Assembly (NCBI GenBank): GCA_941918925.1 | Contig: OW799236.1 | Span: 88,965,716 to 89,029,715, forward strand | Reading direction: 5' to 3' | Length of the DNA stretch: 64,000 nucleotides | Source of the DNA: Phyto melanocephala | Taxonomy: Eukaryota > Arthropoda > Insecta > Diptera > Rhinophoridae | Shown: one piece after another, positions 12,001 to 21,321 of the stretch | How the letters are laid out: the number at the start of each line of letters is the position of its first letter | Numbering within the stretch: the first letter of the stretch is position 1 | The notes under the pieces: model-generated | Databases searched by the model: none | The model's input: the letters and a program-made list of their open reading frames with translations, nothing else | What the model was told of the DNA's origin: nothing | Translations under genes and position numbers: made by a program

Positions 12001-12602
12001 TATAGCTAATGTTATATAACCAACACCTAAAAAGTATCAAATTAATATGCTAAAACGGAATAGATATTTAGTTTGTGTAAATCTAATTAAATTTGCCTTT
12101 AAATAAAGGTGCTAGCCGAAAGGCTGAAATATAACTGCTACTTGAAAATTGCCCCAGAAATGATTGTATTATCATCAGTGGTATTGCATATATAGCTAAT
12201 GTTAACAAATAGGTCGGTATTATGGCAGTATCTGAAAAAGAGGAAATACATACAAACATACAGGGTTATGTATAATAAGAAACTTTTTTATGAGAAATGT
12301 CCATATGGGAAAGTTAGCAGCAGTTCGTTAGTTAGCATACAGTTTGTTATTATGCATAACACGGATAATTTTTGTATAAAAATATATTGCACTTTAAACA
12401 TACATACATAAAAACATACATACATACACACACACTTACCTCCAAATTCCATAGAAAAAAACCATGACATGGTGAAAAAATCCATACGAAATACCAAAGC
12501 AATACCAGCATATATGAAATCACTGGGTTGAGCCCAACGACCACGTTCTTTATCCGGAACAAATGGACGAAGACCGGTATCGTAAGATGTCTCATAAGCC
12601 AT
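2677..12602 (-). CDS. Gene B: divergent SLC6-like transporter, 5' part (exons 1-6; continues beyond left edge)
   Basis: First six exons of an SLC6-like multipass membrane protein: 12440-12602, 12097-12231, 11857-12026, 11679-11782, 11456-11591, 2677-3004. They join in frame (1036 nt, about 345 residues plus one base). Exon 1 holds the cytosolic N-terminus and TM1, exon 2 TM2, exon 3 TM3 and the start of the large outer loop (LPWSC...), exon 4 the loop, exon 5 TM4, exon 6 TM5-TM7 with the family block GPGWGLFITLASFNKF. Exon lengths equal those of gene C except exon 4 (104 vs 95 nt). Introns 2 and 3 appear to start with GC instead of GT. Intron 5 is 8.45 kb because of a full-length LINE and a Helentron. 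Exons 7-10 were not found in 1-2676 and should lie to the left. The TM1 motif of sodium-coupled SLC6 proteins (GLGNxWRFPY) is absent, so transport function is uncertain. Family is clear from TM6 and the exon pattern; substrate is unknown. Confidence 0.85.
3345..4844 (+). CDS. LINE ORF1 protein (DUF4780-like), 499 aa
   Basis: RNA-binding/chaperone protein of the LINE. The N-terminal half (about 1-270) is Ser/Lys/Glu-rich and low-complexity with basic clusters (KKKQRVNKKG, SRKRKPEEKS). From about 275 to 465 lies a globular domain with KDLVGGIPAPWEGGKLAMVK and VSFFVKGW, which I recognise as like DUF4780 of insect LINE ORF1 proteins. No CCHC zinc knuckle is visible. The stop codon overlaps the ORF2 start by four bases (ATGA at 4841-4844), so ORF2 is probably translated by stop-restart. 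The ORF is intact. Confidence 0.85.
   Translation: MNQDKKEVKVTVQSLINSVPAANGGEQAGPESSSSNDCKETISEVGNLASVIDKASRRIENEGSDPRVSFKHPQPHKTGEDSDTSDSNIEDADTTVLCTKDTSEVDKMVEEVSASIAKLTTDKIRTLSGAQQRKTAKKKQRVNKKGQRDVPKEKDSSTPISTEKGMRIRSPEEQNTVGNTKKKKSYQQGSKTVSISQLPKEDPPANLKGEGNEPIASTSKQAKAVAKNIGDGETAGKKTPPSRKRKPEEKSAKEQPTYAKVARRKMTEELCYAVIDSNSASGKIPMAHQKEVENAINERIVQYVLEADDNAPQIHIDSCRFAREVLFLQLESDTCAHVMKDLVGGIPAPWEGGKLAMVKKADIPSLTKVSFFVKGWGSKLDSKAMLRIIGKQNRGLEVDKWEVFHREEPDDGTLVVAGVDKPSMSYLEEQKGKVYFASTTIFFKVGKTPIGWTHNPTEKKDPDEEAKEAKEDEGHPVPMKREELEITQSQEESLLAEQQ
4841..8419 (+). pseudogene. LINE ORF2: endonuclease, reverse transcriptase, RNase H; one premature stop
   Basis: Domains in order: APE endonuclease (about residues 1-225; QEPW, GCDANSHHLSWGS, YSDHRYIF), reverse transcriptase (about 420-760; KAPGPDG, YRPISLTSFLLKTMER, GTPQGGILSPLIW, catalytic CYADDVAIL near 6795-6820), thumb region, RNase H (about 915-1040; IDLYTDGSK, IFTDSQSVI, IPSHHGLIGNEKADKLSK), then a C-terminal Cys/His cluster (CRACEEEDETLVHYLCHC). 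RNase H places it in the I/LOA group rather than Jockey or R1. The frame is open from 4841 to a TAA at 8207-8209, and the same frame then continues for 70 codons to 8419 with the Cys/His cluster. Only that one in-frame stop separates the two parts. Confidence 0.9.
8420..8566 (+). other. LINE 3' UTR and tail
   Basis: Non-coding 3' end ending in two to three CCTAA-type units just before the right target duplication. The same 3' end, in reverse, is recognisable at 26526-26590 next to a LINE relic. Confidence 0.75.
8580..10618. other. Gene B intron 5 remainder, no gene recognised
   Basis: AT-rich. A weak palindromic patch (GGTGACTCGCATTAAGGCCG at 8818 and GGCTATGGCCTTACGATTAT at 8877) may be a decayed short element. 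Nothing else identified. Confidence 0.4.
10619..11373 (-). mobile_element. Helentron/DINE-1-like element
   Basis: On the minus strand it runs from the 5' block TATACCCTT...TTCCGACTCCATAAAGTAT, through a TCCGTCTG-type repeat and AT-rich run, to GGGTATATAAGATTCGGCAC and the 3' hairpin (ATTCGGCCGTGCCGAAT, 10635-10651) and CTTACTTG end. The 5' TATACCC and the GGGTATA upstream of the hairpin are the complementary sub-terminal pair typical of Helentrons. In gene B intron 5. Confidence 0.75.
11456..11591 (-). CDS. Gene B exon 5 (TM4)
   Basis: Encodes ISWQLVLCNILLWSIVALII, aligned with the SLC6 W-R-L-x-L-C TM4 block. 136 nt, donor AAG|GTAAGT, phase 0 out. Confidence 0.85.
11679..11782 (-). CDS. Gene B exon 4 (outer loop 2)
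   Basis: Begins LCNIQ, giving the second Cys of the conserved loop disulphide, then an acidic Asn-rich loop. 104 nt against 95 in gene C. Donor AA|GTATGT, phase 2. Confidence 0.8.
11857..12026 (-). CDS. Gene B exon 3 (TM3, start of outer loop 2)
   Basis: Encodes TM3 and FASMQPTLPWSCDGLKKW, the SLC6 P-W-x-C outer-loop motif, plus an NLT glycosylation sequon. Length 170 nt as in gene C. It is followed by GCAAGT, the consensus form of a GC donor; the intron is 74 nt. Confidence 0.87.
12097..12231 (-). CDS. Gene B exon 2 (TM2)
   Basis: Encodes IPTYLLTLAIYAIPLMIIQS then FLGQFSS, aligned with SLC6 TM2. Acceptor TTTTTCAG. The exon end fixed by homology (135 nt, as in gene C) is followed by GCAAAT, not GT, so a GC-AG intron of 70 nt is inferred. 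Confidence 0.85.
12440..12602 (-). CDS. Gene B exon 1 (start, TM1)
   Basis: Starts MAYETSYDTG and contains DFIYAG followed by a hydrophobic stretch aligned with SLC6 TM1. The donor is G|GTAAGT at 12439, phase 1. Length 163 nt, the same as gene C exon 1 counted from its first ATG. The alternative start in another frame gives no family similarity. Confidence 0.85.
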
Positions 12603-13140
12603 GATTAATTAAATTCAATTGTACCGAAGCTCTTTAAAATTTAAATATTTTTGACATTAATAACGTTTTTTTTTGTTTTTTTTTTCAAAACTGCTGTAGT
12701 TTTATTCTTATCTCGTTTTTGTGGGATCTTAAACATAAATCAATGTAGAACTGAAACTGTTGAGAAGTGCAGTTTTTATTTTTAATAATAAATTTTTGTA
12801 TTCATTTGTATTTTAATGTTTTAATTTGTTTATGTTTGCTGCTGCAACTTAGTGCGTTATCTTAAACAATTATTTTCTATAAAATGTACACTTACGTTTT
12901 GAAATTTGTTTAAATATAATTATAATTAGTTCAAATTATTCTAAGCTTTGGCACAAAACTAAAATACTTGTTGGCAAATCTTAAGTGAATTAGTCACAAA
13001 ATAAAACATTTGCAAATGTTTTTATTTGTTTTACAAGAACAATTTTAACGGTCTCTCTGAGATACAGAATAATAGGAGATAATCAGTATTGCCAGGTCAA
13101 ACTTGTTTATGATAATTTATTTTTGTTTAGTGGAAACACA

Positions 13141-13724
13141 GTGAAAAAGGGTATTTATGTATAGGTCTGTCATTCCGTGTGAAATTTGTAAAATTTTCAC
13201 TTCCGACCCCATAAAGTCTATATATTCTGAAAGCTTATGAATAGGGGAGTCGATTAAGTTCTGTCAGTCTGACCGTCTGTCCGTGTGTATGTTGAAATCA
13301 ACTATTTGAAGCCCTCCGACATTGCCTGGACCGCGTGAAGTATTAAAATATTGCAAATATTCGGGAGTAGATTGGCATTGAAAATCAAAAAAATCGGTAC
13401 ATAAACAACAACAACATACATACATACAAAGAGTAAAAGTGGCATCAAATCACAGCTGAGATAAAAATTTTTTTTTTTATTTTGTATATTATTAATTATA
13501 TTTTTGTTATTTTATTTTCTTTTTATAAATTTTTTTTTTTTTTTTAACATATATACGTTAATTTTTAATTTTACAATAGGATGTTTTTATATATGTATGT
13601 TTTTTATAGGTATGTACGTAATTCATACAAGATGAATGGTGATACAAACTATTATTATTGCATGACTACACTTTGCGAAGGGTATATAAGAATCGGCACG
13701 GCCGAGTTTAGAACTCTTACTTGT
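13141..13724 (+). mobile_element. Helentron/DINE-1-like element
   Basis: Same family in + orientation; ends GGGTATATAAGAATCGGCAC then GGCCGAG and CTCTTACTTG. The 5' TATACCC has decayed. Confidence 0.7.
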
Positions 13725-15549
13725 TGGTTATTTATGTTTGTTTCTGTAGCGTAGGCACCAAACTCAAAAATCCAAACGTTAACCACATTTTGAACATAAA
13801 AACACTAACATCATAGTGGAAGAACGTATAAATATTTCTATAAAAACAATTTGTCTTGTTTGTAGTGGACACAAACTATTGGGGTTTTTTAATTTGTAGC
13901 TCCTGGCAACACTGATAAATATCCATAAAAAACAATGGTTTTGTTTTGGAAGCAGGAGAATTTTAGCACACATTGAAACACACTGTATACATTAAGAAAA
14001 TGAGTTGCAATGATGTCGTCATCAACATTATCATCAGCACTGCTATTCACTAACTTGTTTAACCGAAAATTATAACCATCCGACAATAATTTTTGTGTTC
14101 TTTATTTTATTGAAAAAAATAGGTATACATTATATAACCGACTCAAAAACCATTATTGTGTTTTAAGTCTGGGCTATGACACAACTGTTAAATTTATTTT
14201 GGTTTTTGTTTGGCAAAGCTATTAAAAAAAAAGTTGTCTGCCATATTAAGTGTATCATCACATAATCGTTATTGCAAAAAACAAATACTGTCGACCATTC
14301 TAATGATTTTTGTATTGTTTAAAGTTATTGAATTACACTACAGGGACTTAATCTCGTTCTTGGGAACTGTGAAATGAAACAGTTTTGTATAGTACAATAT
14401 AAGGTGGCATTATATAATATATGGTTTTCATGGGCAACCACATAAATATGTCTTAAAATCAAATTTTTCAGGAGAGCTACAAAACCGTGCTAGTGCTGAA
14501 CGACTTTTGAATATAAATAGAAGTTACGTTGTTATGCCATTAAAATAATCGGAATGGGTCCATCTTATTTGAGAAATTTTTTAAACCAAGTAAAGGCCGT
14601 TTAAAGCCAAGCAATATGGCATTATTAACTCAAAATCGTATAAAATGAACATACGAGGTTACCCATGAAAACCACAGATATATGGCATACAAAAAGCTTT
14701 AACTTTACAGAACGAGAACTGAGTAGTATTAGCAACTTTTGAATACCATGAATGTAATCGGAAATGACCATTGCTTTTGTTAATATGCACAATAAAAAAA
14801 TTCGGAATAAGAGATAAGGCAAAGTACATTTGGCAAAATTTTTTAAATACCAGCAACATATCCGCTACTTCGCTATAGAGGTTCCTATTATTTATTAAAC
14901 AGTCAAGTGGTTGTTTTAATTTTTCGTAAAATTAATGAAAATTACCAAAAGCTTAGATTAATAACCCAGAAATAGCAAAACATACCTTAATAAGAATAAA
15001 GATAAATATTGGCCCTTCCCTATAAATTTCATATTCAACTTTGATAAATTGTACTTAATTTCAAAATTCTATGCATATTGGAAAATATAAAAGTACCATA
15101 AAAAGGAGAAAAAGTACCTTTTGTATCGTACATATCATTTTCACTCCCACCTCGCTCCAATAATCTTCAATATCCAAATTTCAGCTTGATAAACGCAGAA
15201 AATACAAAAAGCACCATTAAAATGCGAGCAATTATGTTTTTGTGTACCATAACATATATAGTCTCACCTTGGGTCAGTAGTCTTAAATATCAAAGTTCTA
15301 ACTTCATAAACTAAGCAAATACAAAAAGCATGATAGACAAGATTTGAAGTGAATAAATCTACTATTTTTTGCATAAAAACACATACATATGTATATACCT
15401 TTATAGTTCTCCCTAGAAGTTTTAAAAATTGTTATCTAAATGATTTTCTATATTCTATTAGGTGATAATAATAAACAATTCATTCTCTATTGTATAATAA
15501 AAGATTTTTTTAAAGTATCAATAAAATATACAATTCTTACCCCTTACCA
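13725..15549. other. Intergenic, nothing recognised
   Basis: AT-rich sequence without ORFs of note or repeat termini that I can define. The same holds for 15843-16455, 17896-18227 and 12603-13140 (the upstream region of gene B). Confidence 0.4.
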
Positions 15550-15674
15550 CCATACCTAAACAAGAGCATTGAGCGTCAATCGTTGGAGTTTTACATGTGT
15601 TTTGTTTTTGTTACAATAACAAAATACATGCAAAATTGCAACGCTTGACGCTCAACGCTCTTGTTTAGGTATGG
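15550..15674. repeat. Inverted repeat, ~49-bp arms
   Basis: CCATACCTAAACAAGAGC... is inverted at the right (...GCTCTTGTTTAGGTATGG) with about five mismatches in 49; loop ~27 bp. No target duplication seen. Confidence 0.75.
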
Positions 15675-15743
15675 GCCTGATACATGATAATATGAAAAAA
15701 GTAACCAAATTTCATGTCGCGACTTGCTTATTAATTTATAAGA

Positions 15744-15842
15744 CTAGCTGGGCCCGGTCCACGTGGCTGGCCCCAACGGATCAAAAATCGGTCCAGTAGT
15801 TTTTGAGTTTATCGATACACGTAATTTTAATATATAAAGAGA
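15744..15842 (-). mobile_element. Very short Helitron derivative, 99 bp
   Basis: Reverse-strand TCTCTTTATATATTAAAATT to GGGCCCAGCTAG with A/T flanks. Only the two ends remain, with GATCGGTCCAG-like sequence shared by the larger copies. Confidence 0.5.
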
Positions 15843-16455
15843 TACAGAATAGAGATATGAATGACGGATCGTTACATTCCAGAATTTAGTGCTTTAGAAA
15901 AAATTGTAACAAATTTTATTAACGTAAACACAAAAGGTGTAAAATATTTGTCTTGCTGTAAGGAATAAGTGTTTCACTAAATATCATAGATAAATTTTTG
16001 TTTTAAACTAATACATATTGTATAATCAAGTGGAATCTTTATTAGATAATGTCAATATAATTTTAGCCATGTGTTAAATTAAAATGGCACCGTTTAGAAG
16101 CCACATTTCTTTAATCCCCTACTATGCAATGTTAGAACTTTTTCTTTTTTTCCATCTATGAAATTCAGTAATCTGTTCGAACTTTTTTTTAAAGTTTAAC
16201 TAAACTTTTTACTCTGTTGTAAGAAGTGTTTCTTAGCTAAATGGTAACACTGCTTTTGTATAACTTGTAGATACAAGAGTGCGTAGAAAATATACTTTTC
16301 TGTTTTGTTTTTACTTTTCTGTTTTGTTTTTTCTTTTTTTGCAGATATGCTAGGTTTTTAATTTGTTTGTCACTTTATAAAATAATGTACATATTAACCA
16401 TGGCGTAATTATGCAAGGTGATAGTTATTCGGAGAGAATTTTTTTATAGATTTTT

Positions 16456-17895
16456 ATACCCTTCTCCTGTGGTGCACAAGTGTATATATAGCTTTGTCAT
16501 TCCGTTTATAATTTCTACAATTTTCATTTCGGACCCCATACAGCATATATTTTCTGAAAGCTTATGAAAAGAGGAGTCGATTAAGCCCTGTCCGTTTGTC
16601 CGTGTGTTGATTGAAATCAACTTTTAGAAGCAACCATATGTTCGTCAGATCTGTGTATGATATCAATCTCTTGGAAATATCTGGGAATGAATTGCTATTA
16701 AAATTCAGCACAGTCGCCCCATAACTTTCCAAGATATGAGCAAATTAACACGACTGCCTCTGTTTTTCCCATATTTTAACCACCAAAATTAAAATTTTTT
16801 AGCCATAGAATAATTTATAGGTACCTTTGATACTATTTGTAGATATAACATGCCTCTAGAGATATTCGTGAAATAAATATATAACTACCTATATATATTC
16901 CAAAAATTTAAAAACGAAAATCAATTTTTTTCAGCTTCTAGACAACCGAGAGAGTCAATATTGGTATCATCTGAAAGCGCAATATAAGCACTATAAAAAA
17001 AAATTAAAATTCATGTTGGCCGCCACTACAAAATGGCGGACAATAAATTTATAAATGGGTCAAAACTGGTATTAAAAAATTTAACTTCTTGAACACCCTC
17101 AATATTGGTATCAAATGACTAGGAAAGTAGCTGCTGATGAACAGCTGATGAATTTAGGCTATCTAGTTTGATAAACATATGTACCTTGGTTTTAACAATA
17201 TATGTAGTTTTCTTTTATTATAACTAAATAAGAGTAATAATTGATTTACATATGATATATTTAAAGACAAGACGAATCCACTTTTCAAATGGTGGAAATT
17301 CTACAACATGATTATTATACTCGCCACCAAAAAAATGGTGTGTGGCTATATTCATTTTTTCATTCCGTTTTAACATATCAAAATATTCAAATTTTCTGAG
17401 TCCTAGTTTAATTTTAGGATGATCTAGGTATATCTGTCTGTCTGTTTGTTAAAAGCACGAACGAACAAAGATTTAGGAAGAATAAAGGACTCTATGTTAA
17501 AATGCCTAAGTTAAGGTAATTATCAAAAATTACTTTGACATGCCTACTTTAACGCCCACGTCTTACATAATTTACTATTAATAAAATTTAAAAGCTCATA
17601 AAAGCGAAAGAATTTGATGTATGATGATGAAATTTCGCACATATAGCTTTCTGTTCAGTGTTATTATAACGCGAGAAAATTAAGGTGACATGCCTACTTT
17701 ATCGCCCACGTACCATATAACGCTCTATATTAAACTTTAATTTCATATGGAAAAATATTCTGAAAGAATAAAAGACTTTATATTTAAATGTCTAAGTTTA
17801 ATCCATAAGAAAAAACTACTCTTCTCAATATGTGGTATAAAATTGGTGGTGGGTATCGAAAATTCGGCACAGCCGAATATAGTGCTCTTACTTGT
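16456..17895 (+). mobile_element. Composite of two Helentron-like elements
   Basis: Begins TATACCCTTCTCCTGTGGTG and ends TTCGGCACAGCCGAA then GCTCTTACTTG. At 17270-17895 a second subfamily appears (GGTGACATGCCTACTTTAAC, CGCCCACG), also seen at 20600-20960 and 53750-54010. Interior ~16960-17110 holds GGCCGCCACTACAAAATGGC, shared with 38330-38400 and 63730-63800. Confidence 0.65.
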
Positions 17896-18227
17896 TTTTT
17901 CTCTCCATTTTACTTGAGCTTTTGTTTTTGCTTCTTGTTAGAATACATATTAGCTAACCCAGACTGATTCTCTGCACCCACAAGCAAATTTTTATTGTTT
18001 TATTTATATATGTATATGTATATACGCAATTGTTTTATGTACATACATATGTACATATGTCCATACATATTTATCTGTAATTTTTATAATTTAAAACGAT
18101 TTTTAATGCAGCTTATTGATATTTTTTTTTTTTTAATTTTCAGAATTTAGTCTTATTAAAATATTTAAAACTCTCCTACTTTACGTGGATAATAAAAAGA
18201 GAAATATGCTACCTTATCCATAACAAA

Positions 18228-18849
18228 TCTATATATATAAAAATCAATGCTGTAATTTTATAACTTAAGAACAGGCTCACCTATCAGAACCTAATGTATA
18301 GGCTTTGTTCGGAATATTTAGTAGATGGCTTATGTGAAGTTTACACAAAATCCGTCAAGCGGTTTACGGGTAAAAAAGGGTAAAATTGGTAACTCATTAT
18401 CTCCGGGCTTAATAAATATATCACAAAACTTCAGAAAGGACCAAAAAGCCTGTTAAAAATAATTGGATAGGTGTCTGGTACTTTTTGGAAATTTTAAGTC
18501 TTAAGGGGACAAAACGTGTAAAAACTGAATTTTGTTACTTTTTTGACCAGCATTTATCTTTAAGAGGGATAGCAATAGGAAAAAAGTAAAAACGTAGTTT
18601 TACTCTCCTAAAAACAATCTATAATAAATTTTTGTACTTTTTCGAAATTTTGGAATTTAGAGTTAAAAGGGCTAAAAACGGGTAAAATCGGTAACATTGT
18701 ATCTTCGGACCTAATGCATGTAGCACAAAAATTCGAAAAGATCCTAGAAGGCTAATGTTTTTCTTTCTTGAATAAATGAAAATTATGTTCCAATTAAATT
18801 TTTTTATTTTTTCACTTGATACGTAATGTAGGACGTACTGGGCGGCTAG
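18228..18849 (+). mobile_element. Helitron (TC...CTAG), 622 bp, different interior
   Basis: TCTATATATATAAAAATCAA after A (18227) to GGCGGCTAG before T (18850). Interior lacks the 121-bp units. Non-coding. Confidence 0.65.
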
Positions 18850-18904
18850 TAGTTTATAAATGAGACCATGTTTTAATTTTTTTTCATGTTTTTGTTTTTT
18901 TATT

Positions 18905-19485
18905 TAAAATTTTTAATATTTGGGAGTAGATCGGTATTGAAAATCAGACACATCGGTACATAAACAACTAAGATATGAGCAGAAACCCACGACCACCTCG
19001 ATTTTTTTTCACAAAAACAACATTTCAACAACAACATACATACATACATACATACATACATACAAACGTGTATACTGGTTAGAGAAAACGTGGCATCGAA
19101 TCCCAGCTGAGCCAAACAATTTTTTTTTTATTTAATATATTATTTATATTTTTATTATTTTTTTTGATATTTATTATTTATATATTATATATTTATTAAA
19201 AAAACTTTTTTTTTAATTTTTTTTTTAAATTTATTTTTTTTTATTTTTTTTTTGTTTTATATTTATTACTTATATTTTAATTATTTTTTAAATTTTTTTT
19301 TTAATATTTTTTTTTAACATACATACGTAAATTTATAATTTTACATTGTGATGTTTTTATATATGTATGTTTTTTATATGTATGTACGTATTTCATATGG
19401 GATACAAACAATTGTTATTGCATGACAACACGTTGTGAAGGGTATATAAGATTCGGCACGGCCGAATATAGCACTTTTACTTGTT
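18905..19485 (+). mobile_element. Helentron-like element, 5'-truncated
   Basis: Lacks the TATACCC block; keeps GGTCGTGG-type sequence (inverse), a CATA microsatellite, poly(T) stretches and the 3' end GATTCGGCACGGCCGAATAT and CTTTTACTTG. Confidence 0.7.
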
Positions 19486-19710
19486 TTTATTTAAATTATT
19501 CCGATGTTAGCCGAGTGGAATGCATTTTCGAAACCAGCTGTGATTTCATCAACAGCACTCTTTGTCGGTATACTCATATGTAATTTGCAATTATTATTTA
19601 CTATTTAATTTACAATTCAATGAAACTAGATTTAGGGAATTATAGCATTTATTGTTAAATTTGCCTTTTTTCTTCTCCTATCAAATGACATATTTCTTTT
19701 ATATTCGTAA

Positions 19711-20518
19711 CTAGAAAAGCCCGGCGCGCGTTGCTATGCCCCTTAATGAATAAAAATGCATTCTTAATTTAAATTGAATATTAAGTGCAAAAAACTAAAA
19801 ATTATAACTTTTTTTAATAGGCGTTGCCCTGCCTACTTTTCTTATCACGAAACTGTATAGTCATGACAGCTCAATATGTGTGCAAAGTATCAGAAAAATT
19901 GGTGAAGTTCAAGTAGCTGAAAATGATAATTTATTTCTTATGGGCGTGGCACTGCCCATTTTTCTAATCACGAAGTTGTAAAGTCATGACAACTCAATAT
20001 GTGTGCAAAGTTTCACAAAAATCGGTCCAGAGCAAGTACCGCAAAATTATATCTTTTTTTTTATGGGCGTGGCCCTGCCCACTTTTCTTATTACGAAATT
20101 GTATAACCATGAGACTTTAATATGTGTGCACAGTTTTAGAAAAATCGGTCCAGTGGAAGTGCCTCAAAATTATAACTTTTTTCGTGGGCTTGGCCCTGCC
20201 CACTTTTCTAATCTCGAAATTATAAAGTCATGACAGCTCAATATGTGTTCAAAGTTTCAGAAAAATCAGTCCTAATCACGAAATTATTAAGTCATGAGAG
20301 CTCGTTATGTGTGCAAAGTTTCAGAAAAATCGGTCATGTGCAAGTAGCTTAAAACTGTAACTAATTTTTTATGGGCGTGGACCCGCCCATTTTTTTCACC
20401 CATAAACACTCCCTGGTATGTGTACAACAACTTACCAAAGTTTGAGCCGGATCGGTTTTACAGTTTCGGAGTCTATAGCTAACACACACACGCAGAGTTT
20501 CACTTTTATATATACTGA
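19711..20518 (-). mobile_element. Helitron, second copy of the tandem-unit family
   Basis: Reverse orientation: CTAG at 19711-19714 with CCCGGCGCGCGTTGC beside it, and the 5' TC end at 20517-20518 after GTTTCACTTTTATATATACT. Carries the same ~121-bp units. Unit fragments also lie within the Helentron at 31206-31935 (about 31470-31770). Confidence 0.78.
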
Positions 20519-20599
20519 TACATTTTGTTACGCTTTTAATATTCATCCTTTGGCTAGAATTATTGAAAGCAAAGTTTTATTTTTCGTTTATAAGTCTAT

Positions 20600-20960
20600 T
20601 TAGGTGATAGACACTAAACAAAGTATTATTATATCTCATTAACACCGTGCCATAAAACTGTTACTGTTAATGAAATTTTAAAGCTCATGAAACCGTCATT
20701 ATAAGATGTATGATGATGAAATTTCGCATATGTGGCATTCTGGTAAATTAATGTATGTCATTATAAGAATAATTCTAAAAATTTAGGGTGACTCGCCTAA
20801 TATAACAACCACCTCCAAAATAACGCTTAATCTTCTTAAATTCATATTATTTATATATGGAAAAAATTAAAAAAAAAGAAATCTGTAAGTTGAATTTAAA
20901 CATTAATTATATAATTTTAAAATAGAAGGTGACATGCCCATACAAGCCAAAACTTACTTT
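20600..20960. mobile_element. Helentron subfamily fragment
   Basis: ATGATGATGAAATTTCGCAT and GGTGACATGCCCAT are shared with 17630-17720. No ends found. Confidence 0.45.
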
Positions 20961-21045
20961 TTAACTATTTCTGGGTACCAAATTTTACTCTTCAGTTTCC
21001 GAAAAATAAATTTTATAAATTAAATTGGGTTATAAATAACAACTT

Positions 21046-21151
21046 ACGGCATTATGCATAATAACAAACTGTGTGCTAACTAACAAGCTGCTATAAATTT
21101 TTATATAGCAGTTCGTTAGTTAGCACACAGTTTGTTATTATGCATAACACC
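21046..21151. repeat. Near-perfect ~50-bp-arm hairpin (fold-back)
   Basis: Arms ACGGCATTATGCATAATAAC... and ...GTTATTATGCATAACACCGT pair with few mismatches around an 8-10 bp loop. One arm alone recurs at 12321-12362 in gene B intron 1. Outer bases resemble the ends of the element at 43057-44231. Confidence 0.75.
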
Positions 21152-21321
21152 GTTAACAGTTCTTTGGGATAGTTTTATTTAGTGTGCGATATGTACCACC
21201 GTATGGTTCAAGTATGTTTTAAAATCGTATCTTATTTGGACATTGATATATCTATTTTCTGTTTGAAATATTAGCTTATTAGTTATTTGCTTAAAATGTA
21301 CGTTTGCTAGAAAGATTTTAA

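Noticed and set aside
12288..12595. Longer minus-strand frames extending past gene B exon 1 into the microsatellite
   Set aside because: The exon ends at the GTAAGT donor at 12439; the extension is a CATA/TATG repeat translation.
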